Assembly (NCBI GenBank): GCA_036785325.1
Contig: JAXIVH010000001.1
Span: forward strand, 6,642,235 to 6,706,234
Reading direction: 5' to 3'
Source: Urophycis tenuis
Lineage: Eukaryota; Chordata; Actinopteri; Gadiformes; Phycidae
Length of the DNA stretch: 64,000 bases
The notes under the pieces were generated by a model. That model was not told where the DNA came from, ran no database searches, and worked only from the letters and a program-made list of their open reading frames with translations. Shown one piece after another: positions 42,641 to 54,756 of the stretch. Both the position numbers and the translations under genes were made by a program. The stretch's first letter is position 1, and each line of letters begins with the position of its first letter.

Positions 42641-44912
42641 AAGAGAGAGAGCGACACACACATCCAGAGACAGAGACGGCGTCAAACGAGAGAGAGAGAG
42701 ATAGAAAAATGAGAGAGCGAGAGAGAGAGAGAAGAGAAAGAGAGAGCGTTCTCCTCCCTACATTCCCCCCGTGGTTGGGGCAGGACAGCAGGGGGCCCGG
42801 GGGTCCGGCGGCGGCCGCCCGGTGGTGGGCGGCGGGGGCCTCCGGGCTGCCGGCGTCACGGGGCCTCTGCAGCACGTCCATCAGGTTGGTGATGAAGAAG
42901 TTGCCCTGCAGCGCCGCCACGCCCTTCTCCGGCAGGATGGAGGTCTGGCGGCACACGGGGCAGGACAGGGTCAGGCTGTGGACCGGGATGTAGTTGTGCA
43001 GGCACCTGGGGAGCAGGAGGGGGGTGGGTGAACCAGGGAGGACATGGAGAGGATTGTCACGTAGTGTTCCACGGCCTTTTTCCCTGTGATGCTACTGGTC
43101 CCGCATATGGCGAGGTCTTAACAATAACCACTCACTCACACACACACACACACGAGACCAGCTGCTGGGAACTGTTGAAGAGTCAGGTCACTAAGAATAC
43201 AGACGTACAGGGGTTCTGCTGGTAACATGTTATGGGGATATAGATGGATGGATGGATGGATGGATGGATGGATTGAGCACAATCAGCTGCTTGACTCACT
43301 ATTTGGCGAGGTCTTAACAATAACCATTCACACACAAGACCAGCTGCTGGAAACTGTTTAAGAGTCAAGTCACTAAGAATACAGACGTACAGGGGCTCTG
43401 CTGGTAACATGTTATAGGGATATAGATGGATGGATGGATGGATGGATGGACTGTGCACAGCTGCTTGACTCACTATTAAGCCATGATGATGTGGGACAGA
43501 CTAACACACGCACACTTCACAGATGTACCTGTGTGACTACATAAGCAGCCATCTAGAATGTATTGTAACCTTTGTGTTTCAGCTCTTAGTCTATGCCTAT
43601 AAACTAATGTGACATAATGTGATGAGGTACCTACTACGTGGTGTGGGAAACACAAATCCCAGCTTCAGGTTAGGTGATGTTGTGAAAGTTGTGACAGCAT
43701 ACATGGAAAAGATGGATTATTACATTTTGTCTCATGCAGGGATGATTTGAGATATGCAAACAATCAACATATACTTAAACAAATAATGCATTGTATGAAC
43801 GTAAAATGTGCAAAAGGTTTCGCAAATAAACGCACAATTTGAGTACGACGTTGTATATATGGCCGAGGCAACGGCATATTAACAATCAGTGTCTTGTGTC
43901 TGTCATCAGAATGCAGACAACATAGACAGCAGTGACCTAAGCTCTTTGTCTTCTGAGAGACAAGCGCCATCTATGAGAGCTTGTGACAGAATGACACAAC
44001 ACACACACACACACACACGCTCTTATGAAGCAGTTTTGAAGATCCACAATGACTGGCTGCTTTCTGCGACGTTGTGCCTTTGACTGTTAGATAACCAGAT
44101 CTAGTCTGGTCACGTGTGACTCGGTGGGTTACAGCCGTGCCAGGCTCACCAAAACCGAACAGAAATATCATGTCGCAGTTGTGTTGATATACAGTGTGTT
44201 GTGATAGTATCCCGAGCTGACATTTTTACACAGTCTGTTTATGTGGGCTGAGTCATTTAATATGACCACTGGGTGCAGTATGGGCCCTGTTTAGAGGCGC
44301 CCTCTTGTTGAACTGAAAAGTGTAAAGTTATCAATCTGGGGTCCTTGAGATGTTGCAGCCCAGTTGTCATTTCACATTTTATAGTGGAAAATTGCAGTTG
44401 TATCTGTTGATAGACACCCCTTTTATTTCCACTGTTGCCCATCCAGTGCTAGTTGACAATGGCAGTATTTATATAATAAATGTACTCAGTCATTTGTATG
44501 CTTGACGACATGAAACGGGAAATGGGACGACTGTATTGATGAACAAACATGGGAATATTGCAGGATATAGCCATTTTTATATTGCACAAGATAGAGAAGA
44601 TAAAGAAAAGACAGACAAGATAAAGTGAATGTATTGCTTAGTTTACTGCACAAAATGTGTGCAGCAAACCACACAGGTGGGAAAACAAACACTGACACGC
44701 CCCGCATCAGAGCACAGCATCCAGCCTACACGTCATACACACCGTAATACCTCAACCCTACGCACGGGAGCCACCTACCTCTCACAGAAGGTGTGCAGGC
44801 AGGGCAGGACCTTGGGGTTCTCGTAGCGGTCCAGACATATGCTGCAGATCAGGAACTGTTTGTCAATCTGGCGCACCACAGGGCTGGGAATAGTGGAGCC
44901 GTCACTGGCCAT
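33823..44912 (-). CDS. trim2: Tripartite motif-containing protein 2, E3 ubiquitin ligase (11 coding exons, complete)
   Basis: RING-type E3 ligase of the TRIM-NHL class; in mammals it ubiquitinates neurofilament light chain and protects axons. Exons in transcript order: 44912-44779, 43005-42762, 41900-41749, 41057-40877, 38832-38088, 37254-37151, 36532-36365, 36020-35852, 35247-35177, 35040-34900, 33975-33823. All phases join to 753 aa (human TRIM2 744). RING about 23-64 (CSICLDRYENPKVLPCLHTF, then CPVCRQ); B-box about 118-160 (CPNHGGN..FYCPACETAMCEECTSGEHADHH); coiled coil through about residue 235; filamin/Ig-like domain about 320-430 (NKNGTYEYSYTASREGSLTL); six NHL repeats from about 482 to the end (GEFTNLQGV, IADSNNQCVQ, PTGVAVDVNGNIIVADWGNS, VVVADSGNHCFKVYRYLQ). 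The next gene on this strand is fhdc1, as in human, which supports trim2 over trim3. Whether this is the a or b teleost copy cannot be told. Confidence 0.95.
34395..34915 (-). repeat. 36-43-nt minisatellite of trim2 exon 10 donor junction
   Basis: On the minus strand the exon 10 end and donor (cagccggatacag|gtatgcag, junction at 34900) is followed by about 13 copies of agccggatacag|gtacgcag, a G run of 7-14, and tcaaaggtc. Most copies keep a GTAC donor; one (near 34707) reads TTAC. Junction spacing for the first copies is 39, 36, 43, 37 nt. The G runs lie just after every donor. Confidence 0.93.
35248..35520 (-). mobile_element. LINE 3' end with (TCTAA)n tail abutting a trim2 acceptor
   Basis: Plus-strand (TTAGA)n, nine to ten units at 35251-35297, then ttcaactgtattgccattgt, gcagagtacaagtacagaga and caatgaaatgtagttggcgt, a familiar dispersed teleost non-LTR 3' end. 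Read on the minus strand the tail (TCTAA)n runs directly into the acceptor aacag|gtcccc of trim2 exon 9 (exon edge 35247). Confidence 0.65.
35595..35765 (-). mobile_element. Degraded SINE-like element
   Basis: Contains cacttttatccaaggcaccg (a decayed form of the family B tail) and gaattggctttgaaccctgg (a decayed antisense B box). A similar relic lies at about 50885-51060 (acttttatccaaacctcaca ... gggaatcaaacccgcaaggc). Confidence 0.4.
36545..36613. repeat. 18-nt tandem repeat near trim2 exon 7
   Basis: Three to four copies of agacagcctttaacagt just upstream (minus strand) of the exon with edge 36532. Confidence 0.85.
36889..36947 (+). mobile_element. SINE family B 3' tail only
   Basis: gtaagtcgctttggataaaa then gcgtctgctaaatgcccct and (aaatgt)n. 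Matches the 3' tail of the element at 52495-52680 without the tRNA head, so a 5'-truncated copy. Confidence 0.7.
38392..38432 (-). repeat. trim2: (GGC)n coding repeat in trim2 filamin domain
   Basis: GCC/GGC triplets encode Ala and about ten consecutive Gly in the loop between TGNAALAAEL and GGEIVDNKNGTYEY. Human TRIM2 has a short STPDGSVAD-type linker at this point. Confidence 0.85.
39037..39180. repeat. (GT)n array in trim2 intron 4
   Basis: GT repeat with GTGC interruptions, between exon 5 and the candidate alternative exon. Confidence 0.95.
39622..39672 (-). CDS. trim2: Candidate alternative first coding exon of trim2
   Basis: Minus-strand ATG at 39672 opens MASLVRDEEEECDGEMK, ending exactly at a consensus donor (atgaag|gtgagc). 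The donor is phase 0, the same phase as the acceptor of exon 5 (VLQAQLDTL), so the product would be MASLVRDEEEECDGEMK joined to the filamin and NHL parts, without RING, B-box or most of the coiled coil. An in-frame TGA lies 18 bases upstream and the start context (agg-ATG-G) is good. No transcript evidence is available. Confidence 0.5.
40190..40270. repeat. (GT)n followed by poly-G
   Basis: GT repeat 40193-40244 and a G tract 40248-40268 in trim2 intron 4, about 0.5 kb upstream (minus strand) of the candidate alternative first exon. Confidence 0.93.
42186..42750. repeat. (GA)n-rich region in trim2 intron 2
   Basis: Long GA runs (about 42411-42500 and 42576-42640) separated by related blocks containing cacacacatccagagacaga, which occurs three times, so the whole is also a higher-order tandem repeat of about 120-150 bp. 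It reaches to within about 20 bases of the exon 2 donor. Confidence 0.9.
43109..43477. repeat. Two-copy tandem duplication, about 190 bp, with (GGAT)n inside
   Basis: Copy 1 from 43109, copy 2 from 43305. Shared order: gcgaggtcttaacaataacc, gaccagctgctggaaactg, cactaagaatacagacgtac, gctctgctggtaacatgtta, (atgg)n, cagctgcttgactcactatt. The copies differ in CA-run and GGAT-run length and at scattered bases. In trim2 intron 1. Confidence 0.92.
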
Positions 44913-44957
44913 CCTAATGCTCTGGCATAGGAGTGCTCCTTCCTCTGGCCCAGCACC
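44913..44957 (-). other. trim2: Upstream part of trim2 first coding exon, in-frame open
   Basis: Between a plausible acceptor (gtgtgcag|ggtgctgg) and the MASDGST start the sequence is open in frame: GAGPEEGALLCQSIR. Human TRIM2 has a long isoform with an N-terminal extension ending in a comparable segment before MASEG. This may therefore be coding in a longer isoform or plain 5'UTR. Confidence 0.45.
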
Positions 44958-46458
44958 CTGCACACAGGACACCCGGGAGGGTGAGGAGGAAGTCAACACA
45001 AACACGCACACCAGAAAGGATCCAAAGGGGGCAGGATGGCGCAGCGGTGGAGGAATGGCAGAGTGGGCACGTGTGGAGACTGGAAAGAGGAGGCGGGGGA
45101 AAGGTCCACAAAGTCAACAGGACATAAGAGGTGTGTTCGCCGTACCGATGCAGGAAACACTTCAATTGCACAGAAATAGCAATGGAGGCCACCTTTGAAC
45201 CTCAAACCTAGAAGCCAAAAAACATCCTGGATGATGTAAACAAATGACGACGCCATGAGACCTTGAGGAACGACCCTGGTGGCGTCATGACAACTCTCTC
45301 TCTCTCTCTCTCTCTTTGTGCAACACACGGCTGCAAGAGGTCACGTTTTGTTTGTGTCTTCAATGCAGCGTTCATCTCGGAATCAGATGCAGACTGCAAA
45401 TGTGGTGAGGGACAGAGCAAGGGGGGGGCGAAGGCTCAACCGAACACAATGAGATGTGCTGAACTAGAATTCACACAGGATGTTGCTGGATGTTGAGCTG
45501 AAACCTTATCATTTATTTCAAGTAAAAAATAATATCCTACAACAGATTGTATCCCATTCCGGCGGGGGTGGGGAGGGGTAGGTTGTAATCTTTAGTACAG
45601 GCATGCGTTGTTGTTCGCCACAATCACTTGATAGTGGCGCTGGTTTTGTGGCGGTGGTACGGGAGGGCGTGTCGGGCAAAGGCTGCGACCTTGGAGACCT
45701 GAGAAGGCTGCTCACAAGGCCGGGTGTTTACCGCACGCAGGTAGGAGGTGCTGCACGTGCACAGATCTGTGTGATCAGAGGGCAGCCGTGTGCACTGACG
45801 ACACAGAGCACTCACCGCAATTAATATTTGATGGGGAGGTGAAAGCCTCCCACGCTGTTTCAAGGCAGCGTCAAACACACGCCGTTCATGTCGGAATTTA
45901 CCACCAATTCTACTTTACAAGGCAACTTTACATGAAATGGCCGCCATTTGTAGCGGCACACGACCATTATAAGTCATGTACTGTAAGTGTGGTAGTCTTG
46001 GATATGATAACCCAAAGAATGCACATGCAACATGGATGGAAACGAATGTATCACCCAAACCCCCTGATTTAGAAAGCATTGCTCAGGCTTCCTTCTGCCC
46101 CCGCATAGCTTTTCATGTACTTTATTATTGTATTGCCTGAGGTCCTCCGTCACCACGACTCCCTGCTCAATATAAAATGCACCCATGGGTCAAACTCGTC
46201 CTAAAATAGTGGAGCGGAGATGAGAACAGCAGTGGGTCAACAGGGAAAGTGTGTCGGTGTTCTGCGCTCCGTGTTCTGGTGGAAGGAGGAAGGCCGACCG
46301 CATTAACCAAAGAACAATATGCAGGGGAACAGCCCCCCTCAATGCTGCCTTCAGCCCCCACTGCCTCCGTTTGAGCCTTTGTGACAACATGCCTTTCATT
46401 CCTGATTATTTATTGCCTTACTCCTTACATTCCTCGCAATATTTCTTATTTTCTTTTC

Positions 46459-46462
46459 TTTT

Positions 46463-46534
<72 letters not shown>

Positions 46535-46590
46535 TCCTTCCTTCCTTCCTTCCTTCCTTCCTTCCTTCCTTCCTTCCTTCCTTCCTTCCA
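46459..46590. repeat. (CTTT)n(CCTT)n compound microsatellite
   Basis: About 19 TTTC units changing at about 46535 to about 13 TTCC units. Confidence 0.97.
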
Positions 46591-46714
46591 GGACCTGAGC
46601 AAACTTGAGTGGATCACTCATTATGTCATCACAACATGACCGTGTATTAAAGTTGGCCACACGTCATCATGACTTAGACAGCAGTGTTCAATCATCCATT
46701 CAACCTTCAATCAT

Positions 46715-46718
46715 GATG

Positions 46719-46762
<44 letters not shown>
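46715..46762. repeat. (CAA)n microsatellite
   Basis: About 15 CAA units. A second (CAA)n lies at 54701-54755. Confidence 0.95.
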
Positions 46763-46763
<1 letters not shown>

Positions 46764-46929
46764 GAAAAACACAAAAGCATGTGCTCGGACACAAACAACA
46801 TCCTAATTGCGTCACTAAGTTACCAGCCCCCCCCCCCCCCCCATGTCCGCCCTGTCAGACCACACCTGATGATAAGCAGCGGTGGATTTTAAAACAGGGT
46901 CGGCCCGGCTTTCTGTCCTGCGGCCGACC

Positions 46930-46930
<1 letters not shown>

Positions 46931-46965
<35 letters not shown>

Positions 46966-46966
46966 C
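46931..46966. repeat. (CAG)n microsatellite
   Basis: About 11 CAG units in a GC-rich patch, followed by poly-G at 47000-47019. Confidence 0.95.
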
Positions 46967-47191
46967 AACAGAAGCCTTGTCCCCACGGCGGTGGCTGGCG
47001 GGGGGGGGGGGGGGGGGGGAGTGGACGCGCCAGCCGCAGACTGCTCCTCTCTTACATAACCGGAGCAGCGCTGGCCCGGCTCCACCGCTCATGCTGTGCT
47101 GGTGGACAGTGGTGCCGCTACGCAGTACGAGGCAGCGCTGCCCGGAACATCACAGAGCCCCTCCGCAAAGTGAGGAACTCACCAGCGTCTC

Positions 47192-47212
47192 ACACACACA
47201 CACACACACACA

Positions 47213-47252
<40 letters not shown>

Positions 47253-47253
47253 C
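47192..47253. repeat. (CA)n microsatellite
   Basis: CA run with one gac interruption, ending in cacccccggg. Confidence 0.95.
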
Positions 47254-48063
47254 ACACCCCCGGGCGGATGACACCAGCTGTGTGGCGTTGCACAAAAAAA
47301 AAAAAAAAACGTTGCCATCTACACCAACGCAGCCTCTTTACCCCACGCAGCATCGCCGTGCCAACGGCCGTCAACACATTAGAAAACAAAGTGGTCGCCG
47401 TGAGTCTGAGTGACAGGCGTCATCCCCACGGCGTCACACACACCACCGAGTCACACTCACGCAGCACAGAGAGACTTGTGACAAAGTGAAGCGGACCCCG
47501 CAAGTGACAGGCGACCCAGAGTCCCAGACCCATGCTGACAAGCGACTGTACCTTCCAACGACTGTCTCCCCCCGCATCCGACGGTCATCGAGTCCCTCTA
47601 CCACTGACAGGCCGGCTGCATGCTGCTGCTCCTAACTCCGGTAACAATCCACGGGGAAGGAGAGTTTCTGTGTGTGTGTATGTGTGACAGAGAGTGTGTG
47701 TGTGTGTGTGTGTGTGTGTGCATGCGAGGTACAGAGGGGTGGTGGTTTGACTGGCACTCGCCGTCAGCCAATCGACTGGCATCACATCATCGCCGTCCTC
47801 ACCCCTCCCCTCCCCTCCCCTCCCCTCCGTTTGCGTCGCCAGTTCTCGCTTCCTGCCCTCTCTTTCCTGTCTCTCTCTCTCCCTCGCTCGCTCACTCTCT
47901 CTCTGTGCCTGTAGTAAGTGCTTGCTCACTGCAGCACTCACTGAGCGTGTGCAGCACGGCGGGTATGTGAGGAGTTATTGGTTCGACGGGCGGTGATGCA
48001 ACAAATAGGAAGCGGAGCGGTCGTCATGGATCCCCCGTGCAGCCAATGGGGATTGGCACTCTC

Positions 48064-48548
48064 CATCTATCTCTCTGTCTCTCTGTCTCTCTCTCTCTCT
48101 CCCCTGTCTCTCTCCCTCTCTCCCTCTCTCCCTCTCTCCTTCTCTCCCTCTCTCCCTCTCTCTGAATGTGCCCACACTCCTGCCGGTGCATTCTGCTGGT
48201 GGCAGGTCTGCTGAGTCATTGGACGGAGGAAAAAATCCAACTGCTTTTGGAAAGTGAGAGGGAGGGAGAGGGAGAGAGGGAGAGAGAGGGAGGGAGAGGG
48301 AGAGAGAGGGAGGGAGAGAGGGAGAGGTAGAGAGAGGGAGGGAGAGGGAGAGAGGGAGGGAGAGAGAGAGATGGAGAGAGGAAGAGGGAGGCCGAAAGGG
48401 AAAGAGACAGGGAGAAACAGAGAACGAAACACAGAAAGAGACAGTGAGACAAAGAGAGAGAGACACACACACACAGGGAGGGAGGGATGGAGATGGAGAA
48501 AGAGAGACAGGAGAGGCGAGACAAACATCAGACAGAGAACAGAGAGAT

Positions 48549-48645
<97 letters not shown>
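48064..48645. repeat. CT-rich then GA-rich microsatellite pair
   Basis: (CT)n/(CCCT)n at 48064-48165 and (GA)n/(GGGA)n at 48250-48645 are near-inverted, separated by about 90 bp of unique sequence. Could form a hairpin or triplex-prone region. Confidence 0.9.
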
Positions 48646-48647
<2 letters not shown>

Positions 48648-50452
48648 CATCTGCATCTGCACGATTCAAGGATGCTTATTTTGTCCATGCAAACATGTCC
48701 CCGGTGCCCGGTCGGTGCAACACACGCACGCATGCAAACAACAACACAGTCTGTGCAGCAACAGCAGCGGCGTGTGTGCGTGATCTCCTGCAGCGCCTCA
48801 CACCAGCCAGCGGTGCCACCAGAGCTCTGACAGCCTGTAGTCACACAGATTACCAGGGCTTGGTGTGACACATGACCACAGACAACACGACCCGAGGCAT
48901 GGGCCCTATCTGGGACATGTGGGTAATGGAGGAAACAGATTGCTGCAGCTGTTAGCAGCTATTTAGCCGGTGGGCTAGTTGGCTGGGTGTGTATGTGTCA
49001 CTTGATGACACAACCCAGTTTAGGATGTGTTTGTTTTGTGCTGCACAAGCAAGTTTGTAAAAACACAACAACTGAAGAGTGAACGAGCTACAGGAGTCAC
49101 AATGATTGGTATATTTTTGTATATTTATTTATGTTTGAACGTCTCTTTGTTGTTAATGTGTATGATTTTGACACAGAATACCTCAATCCACTGTTTGTTC
49201 CAACACATAATGGATAGTCTGAATAGAACAGAATTAAGCTCCAAACAGATTCAACTCTGGTGTGTTTTTTGCATCGTATTGGGCCCAGCTAAACGGTCTG
49301 CCACTTGGTCGCACTCAAATCAATACAGACACCTTTGTTATTTTTAGACGGTCAAAGTGAAACGCTGAACTTGAAGGTTCTCAATGGAGCCGTTCCACTT
49401 GGTGTCTCCCTGTTGTGCGTCCATGAAAACAGAGCCAGTGTACTCCACTCCCGGGGCTAACGCGATGACACAGAGAGGGGGGGGGGGGAAAGTATTTTGG
49501 CAAGGTTGAATAGCAGGGGATTAGGGAATCCAAACTTAATCAACCGATTTCTCAATCTCCGAATCCCTGAAGCGTTGAAGAGTACAAACTGAGGGTATTC
49601 AAAGTTTCAGGTTTTTTTCTCTGTACTCTGTACTCTGTACTCTTGTGTTGTCTGACTGTAAATGTAAGTTATGTATCACTATGTCTTATGTGTCTGTAGG
49701 GATGTGGTCATGATTGAATGTCATTCATTGTAGCCCCATGCAGAATACTAAAAAGGCACATATTTTAACATACCAGCTCCATGTGGGTGGTCGTCCTTGG
49801 CAACTCAAAGGCTGTTCCGGTGATCTCATCCCAGCCTTAATGAGCGCACTAAGGCTGGGATGGGGGGGTGGGCAAGATGGAGGGAGGGGGGGGGGGGGGG
49901 GGGGGGGGGTCCATTTCTATCCATTTACCGGACCACTGTACATTTTTCAACTGAGACAGAAAAATGGCCATTGACCAATTCTTTGAATTTTACAGCATTA
50001 CGTAAAATAAACTTGTATCATATTTGTCATCTCTTTCTTCTTGAGACAACACTTGGAAAGCCACAAAGCTAGCCAGCCAAATCCAAGTGGAAAAAACTGC
50101 ACATCTGATTGCTAAAGTCTTTGCTAACAACCACCAGTTTCCTTCACAAGCACAACGGACAAGCCCCGCCACTAAGGTTTGGCATTCATGGACAGCTTGA
50201 ATACACTGGCATGATCAAGACTCTCTGAGCTGTGCATGCGCACAGTAACAGCCTGCTCACAGTGGGGCCCGCAGCAGCAGCCCTCATGAAACAGCCATTA
50301 TGACATGACGCTCAAATGAGTGTTACTCTTACTGACACAGTCGGAGTGCGTTGTCATGGCGTCCTCGCTCTCTACATCGCTTCGGATTTGTTTTCCTTCA
50401 TATGTGGAGTGAAGATACTCATCATACTGTACTGCCCCGGGCTGAGGTGAAA

Positions 50453-50490
<38 letters not shown>

Positions 50491-51979
50491 GCTCTGTAAT
50501 GTTTACGTTGGCATAGTGGTGGACAGATCGCAATACAAGGTTCCCCCTCCATTCTCGAACTCTCAGCGCTTTCTAGAGTACTGGCATCAGCTATTCTCTC
50601 TCTCTCTCCCTCTCTCTGTCTGTCTCGCTCTCTCTTTCTCTCTCACCAACTCGCTCTCTCTCTCTCTCACACACACACACACTGCACATTAACACAAAAT
50701 GTCATGTCATCCTGGCAAATGATGACACAAGCAAAGGGGACAGAATCTCATCCCGCCTCCAAACACATGCACGCACACACACACACACACTTTGAAAAGT
50801 AAACAAGAAAAAAAACAGAGACATTTTTATTTTCTGTTTCTGTTTTCTGTTATGGGCTTCGTCACGGTGAATACCTGCTATTTAGCACACACTTTTATCC
50901 AAACCTCACAGTGACTCACACACATGTCAGTAAGGAGCAGGTGCTGTAATGGCATGTGGCTCAAGGATGCCGACAGGTAGATTGCGGACAATGGGAATCA
51001 AACCCGCAAGGCTACCTTTCAGCTCAGGGGTCGAACACCCCCGCACCACTGCCCGGCACATCTGGGCAACACCAGGCGTGGCGTCGAGCCATCTGAACCC
51101 ACTGACAGCGGCCAGACTGCCCAGAGCGAGTGATGGACTCAGCGTCTGTGTTCATAACTGTGTCATCCTGAGAGTATCGAGCCATGTGTCTGTACCTTGT
51201 CAGGATAAACACAACGGAAATGTGCAGTAGACCATAGTTTTGCGCACGCTTACTCTAGATATATATAGTCCACACAGGCTCGATGTGCACGTGTGTCAGA
51301 GAGAGAGAGGGTTCATTCTGTATGACTGTCGCAGCAGAATCCAGCAGCCAAAGTCAAACATTGTTGTGGACTTTCCAGTAAAGTCAACGTCCAAGGTAAA
51401 CAGATACAACATGAAACTGACATAACAGCTACAGTATACAGAGTGCTTTAAGAATCGTCGAGTGGAAACCAAAAGCAAAACAAAGCAGTCCAGAGAAAAA
51501 CAACGCTCATGATCTCGCAGTGATATTAGCGTTGGTATGATCGCTCATGTGGACATTAATATAAGAAGAATTCATGGTATTACAGTATATTCAGTATACA
51601 CATTAATCCATTCAACCAGAATGCTATGCCATCTCTAACTATAATGCTAGGCTGAATTTTGCTCTAATAACTGCAGACAGCGACAGAGAAGTTTTATTAC
51701 CAAGATTTATGGCAGTAGTAGTAATAATAATGAACTGTTCTGCCAGTGACCCTTAAAGCATTGTAGTAACACAGGGCACAATGAAATAACACCATTGAAA
51801 TTGACCTGATGCTATGAGTAGAGAGAGGAAGGCGCAAAGGAATACATACTCGTGTAAAAGGGTCATTTCATGTACCTGCTGTTGTGATGCAGCATAGAAG
51901 TATGCATGAAGTACAGACAGTGTTTCTGCTCTATATATGAGATACAGTATCTCCTAAAAAACAATCACACGCATGCACA

Positions 51980-52014
<35 letters not shown>

Positions 52015-52494
52015 TAAATACTGAAATAACTCAACACTTACTTCAATTCCATGGCCGCTCTTTCCTTCAAGCTCCCGTGAATTCAACAACAACAAAAACA
52101 ACAACAACTCCCTGTCCCCTAATCCTTCAGACCATCTCTGATGCTATGTGTTTGAGCTGGGGTTAGACCGTTGGGCGTGTGTGTGTGTGTGTGTCTGTGT
52201 GTATATGTGTGTATATGTGTGTGTGAGATCCATTGGGTCAAGCAAGCAGAGGCATGGGGGGAGGGTACTCAGCGGCAGAGGGATAAGCCCCAGCCAATCA
52301 CAGACCGATGGGGGTGGAGCCACCGGGGTTCCCTGCATGTGTTTTCGTCTTTAACCCCTCCCTCCCACGGCGAAAGACGCAGGCCAATGTGGAGCGGCAG
52401 AGAGAGATAAGAGGAGCTGGAGAAGAGAGATATTACGAGGAGGAGGGCGCTAGGGGGAACACCAACAAAGCCCTGGGGCTTTACTTCTGCCTGG

Positions 52495-52680
52495 GGCGGC
52501 AGTAGCTCAGTGGGTAGAGCGGGTGGACAGAGCAGGTCGTCCACTAACCATAGAGTCAGTGGTTCGATCCCCTTGATCCCCCACTCTCCTCCAACTGTCC
52601 ACATGTTGAACCCTCACAAATGTACTGATTGTAAGTCGCTTTGGACAACAGTATCTGCTAAATGCCCCCTTTACCCTTTA
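52495..52680 (+). mobile_element. tRNA-derived SINE, family B, full plus copy
   Basis: ggcggcagtagctcagtggg head (A box), B box GGTTCGATCCCC at about 52560-52572, tail gtaagtcgctttggacaaca then gtatctgctaaatgcccc. The best-preserved copy of this family in the window. Confidence 0.88.
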
Positions 52681-54700
52681 CTTCAGAGTGTGTGCTGCCA
52701 CATCTCAATGCTTTTGAGGCACCGTTTGGATGTGTTCAGTGGAAAACGTGAATTTGTCGCGTGAGGCTTGTCCATGTGTTCTTTTGGACTCATGATAATT
52801 GCCCATTTGAAGGGGATGAAAGATTGCCAAGTGTGGCAGGCCGACAGCAAAATGGAAACCCCTGTAAATCACATGCACAGAACGTGTCCATGATTGCCCT
52901 TTCAGAGATAATTACAGACTGCCAACTGTCCGTTCAGACCGCAGTAAACGGTCCTTTGATTCAAAATAAATGATGTCACCGTGGGGGGGGGGGGGGGGGG
53001 GGGGGGGGGTGAAATGAGAGAGACTCCGCGGCCAGAAATCTGTTTCTCATAAGATGTTCATCTGCACATGGATCAGGCTTTTGAATCCAACACTCCAACA
53101 CTGACTCTGACTCACTGACTTTTTGTGAAAGTTTACACTGCGTTCAGCCATTTGTTCATTTTAACAACCTATCTCCATAACAGGAAGCAAAAACATATAT
53201 CATGACGTTGCCAGATGGGAAATCAAACCAAAAGCCTCCCAGTGCATAAGCAGACCAAAGTCTACTGCGGCTGCAAGGTTTCCTGTGGCACCTTGACACG
53301 GTGAAGCAGTAGAGACTTGAGACGGTGATGCAAGCAGAGCAGAGGACAGACCTCCCCAGACAGAAAGAAAAGGAGGAGGAGGAGGAGTGACCCCCCCCCC
53401 CCCCCCCCTGTGACCTGCCACGCCCCTGACACAGAGCCACAGAGCCTCCAGAGTAATGGAAACCAAACCCCATCTCCCACCATCCCTCACTCGAACACAA
53501 ACAGCACGATAGTGAGAAACAAAGCACGCCCCAGGGCTGCTGGGAGTGTCTCTATGATTTGTATCTTTCTGTCCTCACGGTATATGCGTGCGCACATGTA
53601 TGTGCATGTGCATGTGTGTGTGTGTGTGTGTGTGTGTGTCCAAACAACATCCATGTTCATTGTCCGAGTCTGTCAGTCCATTGGGCATGCACTCCGCCCG
53701 CCCCCCATGCTATAATTGCATTGCCAGGCTCCAAATAGCATTTGTATCAATACGCCCAAATGTATCTCTATGTATACTGCCCAGCCAGGCCTCGTCCCTT
53801 TAACCAGGTCAGGGCCGACTCAGAAGGACTCTGCATACTAGCTTCCCATCCATTATCCCACAGCAGTGGAAGTAATAGCTTACAGGTGATCATTCCAGTC
53901 TACAGAATTCTTGAAATTCGCATTCATAGATCTATATGAGAAATGGGATCATCCTCGGCCTGTTATTACTATTTTGTATCCGCATTCAGCATATTGCCAT
54001 CTCTGTACCTTAAAGACAGACGGACATGACCCCCTGCCCTGGATCTAGAGAGACATCGCGGACAGACCCGCGGTTTAGACACACATACTGTACGTACGTG
54101 CATGCATTTCACATGACTACTTTAATGGTTTACGCTTGACGTGATAATATCACTAAACTACGGCAATCATGATGGTTGTCATGGAGACGTTCATCTCTGG
54201 ACATGGTTGTCAGTGGAAAGGCACCGTGGACGATCATCACCAAGGCACCTTGGGGTTGATCATGTGACCATCCTTTTGGTTTCAGAATGAACTGAGCAAT
54301 GATCGTTGTAATAACTGATTTTAATAACTTCATCAATAAATGATCAATACTATTAATTAGGGCAATTAAAATATATTAACCAATGTCACAAACAGTATCT
54401 TATATCCAGATATCCAGAAGAAGAGACAACTACGGCATTTAAGCATATAACAAAATGTCAATCAGCCAAACAGTCTTGCCTAATGTCAGAAAACTGATAT
54501 TATATTTGAGCTGTCAAGAGTATAACAGGTAATGCATAGTGTGTATCTTTCTAAGAAAATTTCCCCCACGGATTTCCTCCAAATTTCCCCCACGGGATCA
54601 AATGAGTAATTCTTCTTATCTTATAGTCCTTCAATACTTGTCTGTCACTGTTTCCCTCTGCTGGCCAAAGCATTAAACACACCTTTGTTTCTGACAAAAA

Positions 54701-54702
54701 CC

Positions 54703-54755
<53 letters not shown>
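54701..54755. repeat. (CAA)n microsatellite
   Basis: About 18 CAA units ending in CAG variants. Confidence 0.95.

Positions 54756-54756
<1 letters not shown>

Noticed and set aside
48140..48192. Minus-strand start MHRQECGHIQRE as the upstream trim2 coding exon
   Set aside because: Begins like the long human TRIM2 isoform (MHR) but runs into a GA repeat without a GT donor, so it cannot be spliced to exon 1.
52495..52575. Possible tRNA genes (A and B boxes present)
   Set aside because: Each tRNA-like head (13255, 14580, 21010, 22958, 52495) is fused to a SINE body or tail and lacks a clean cloverleaf with acceptor stem.
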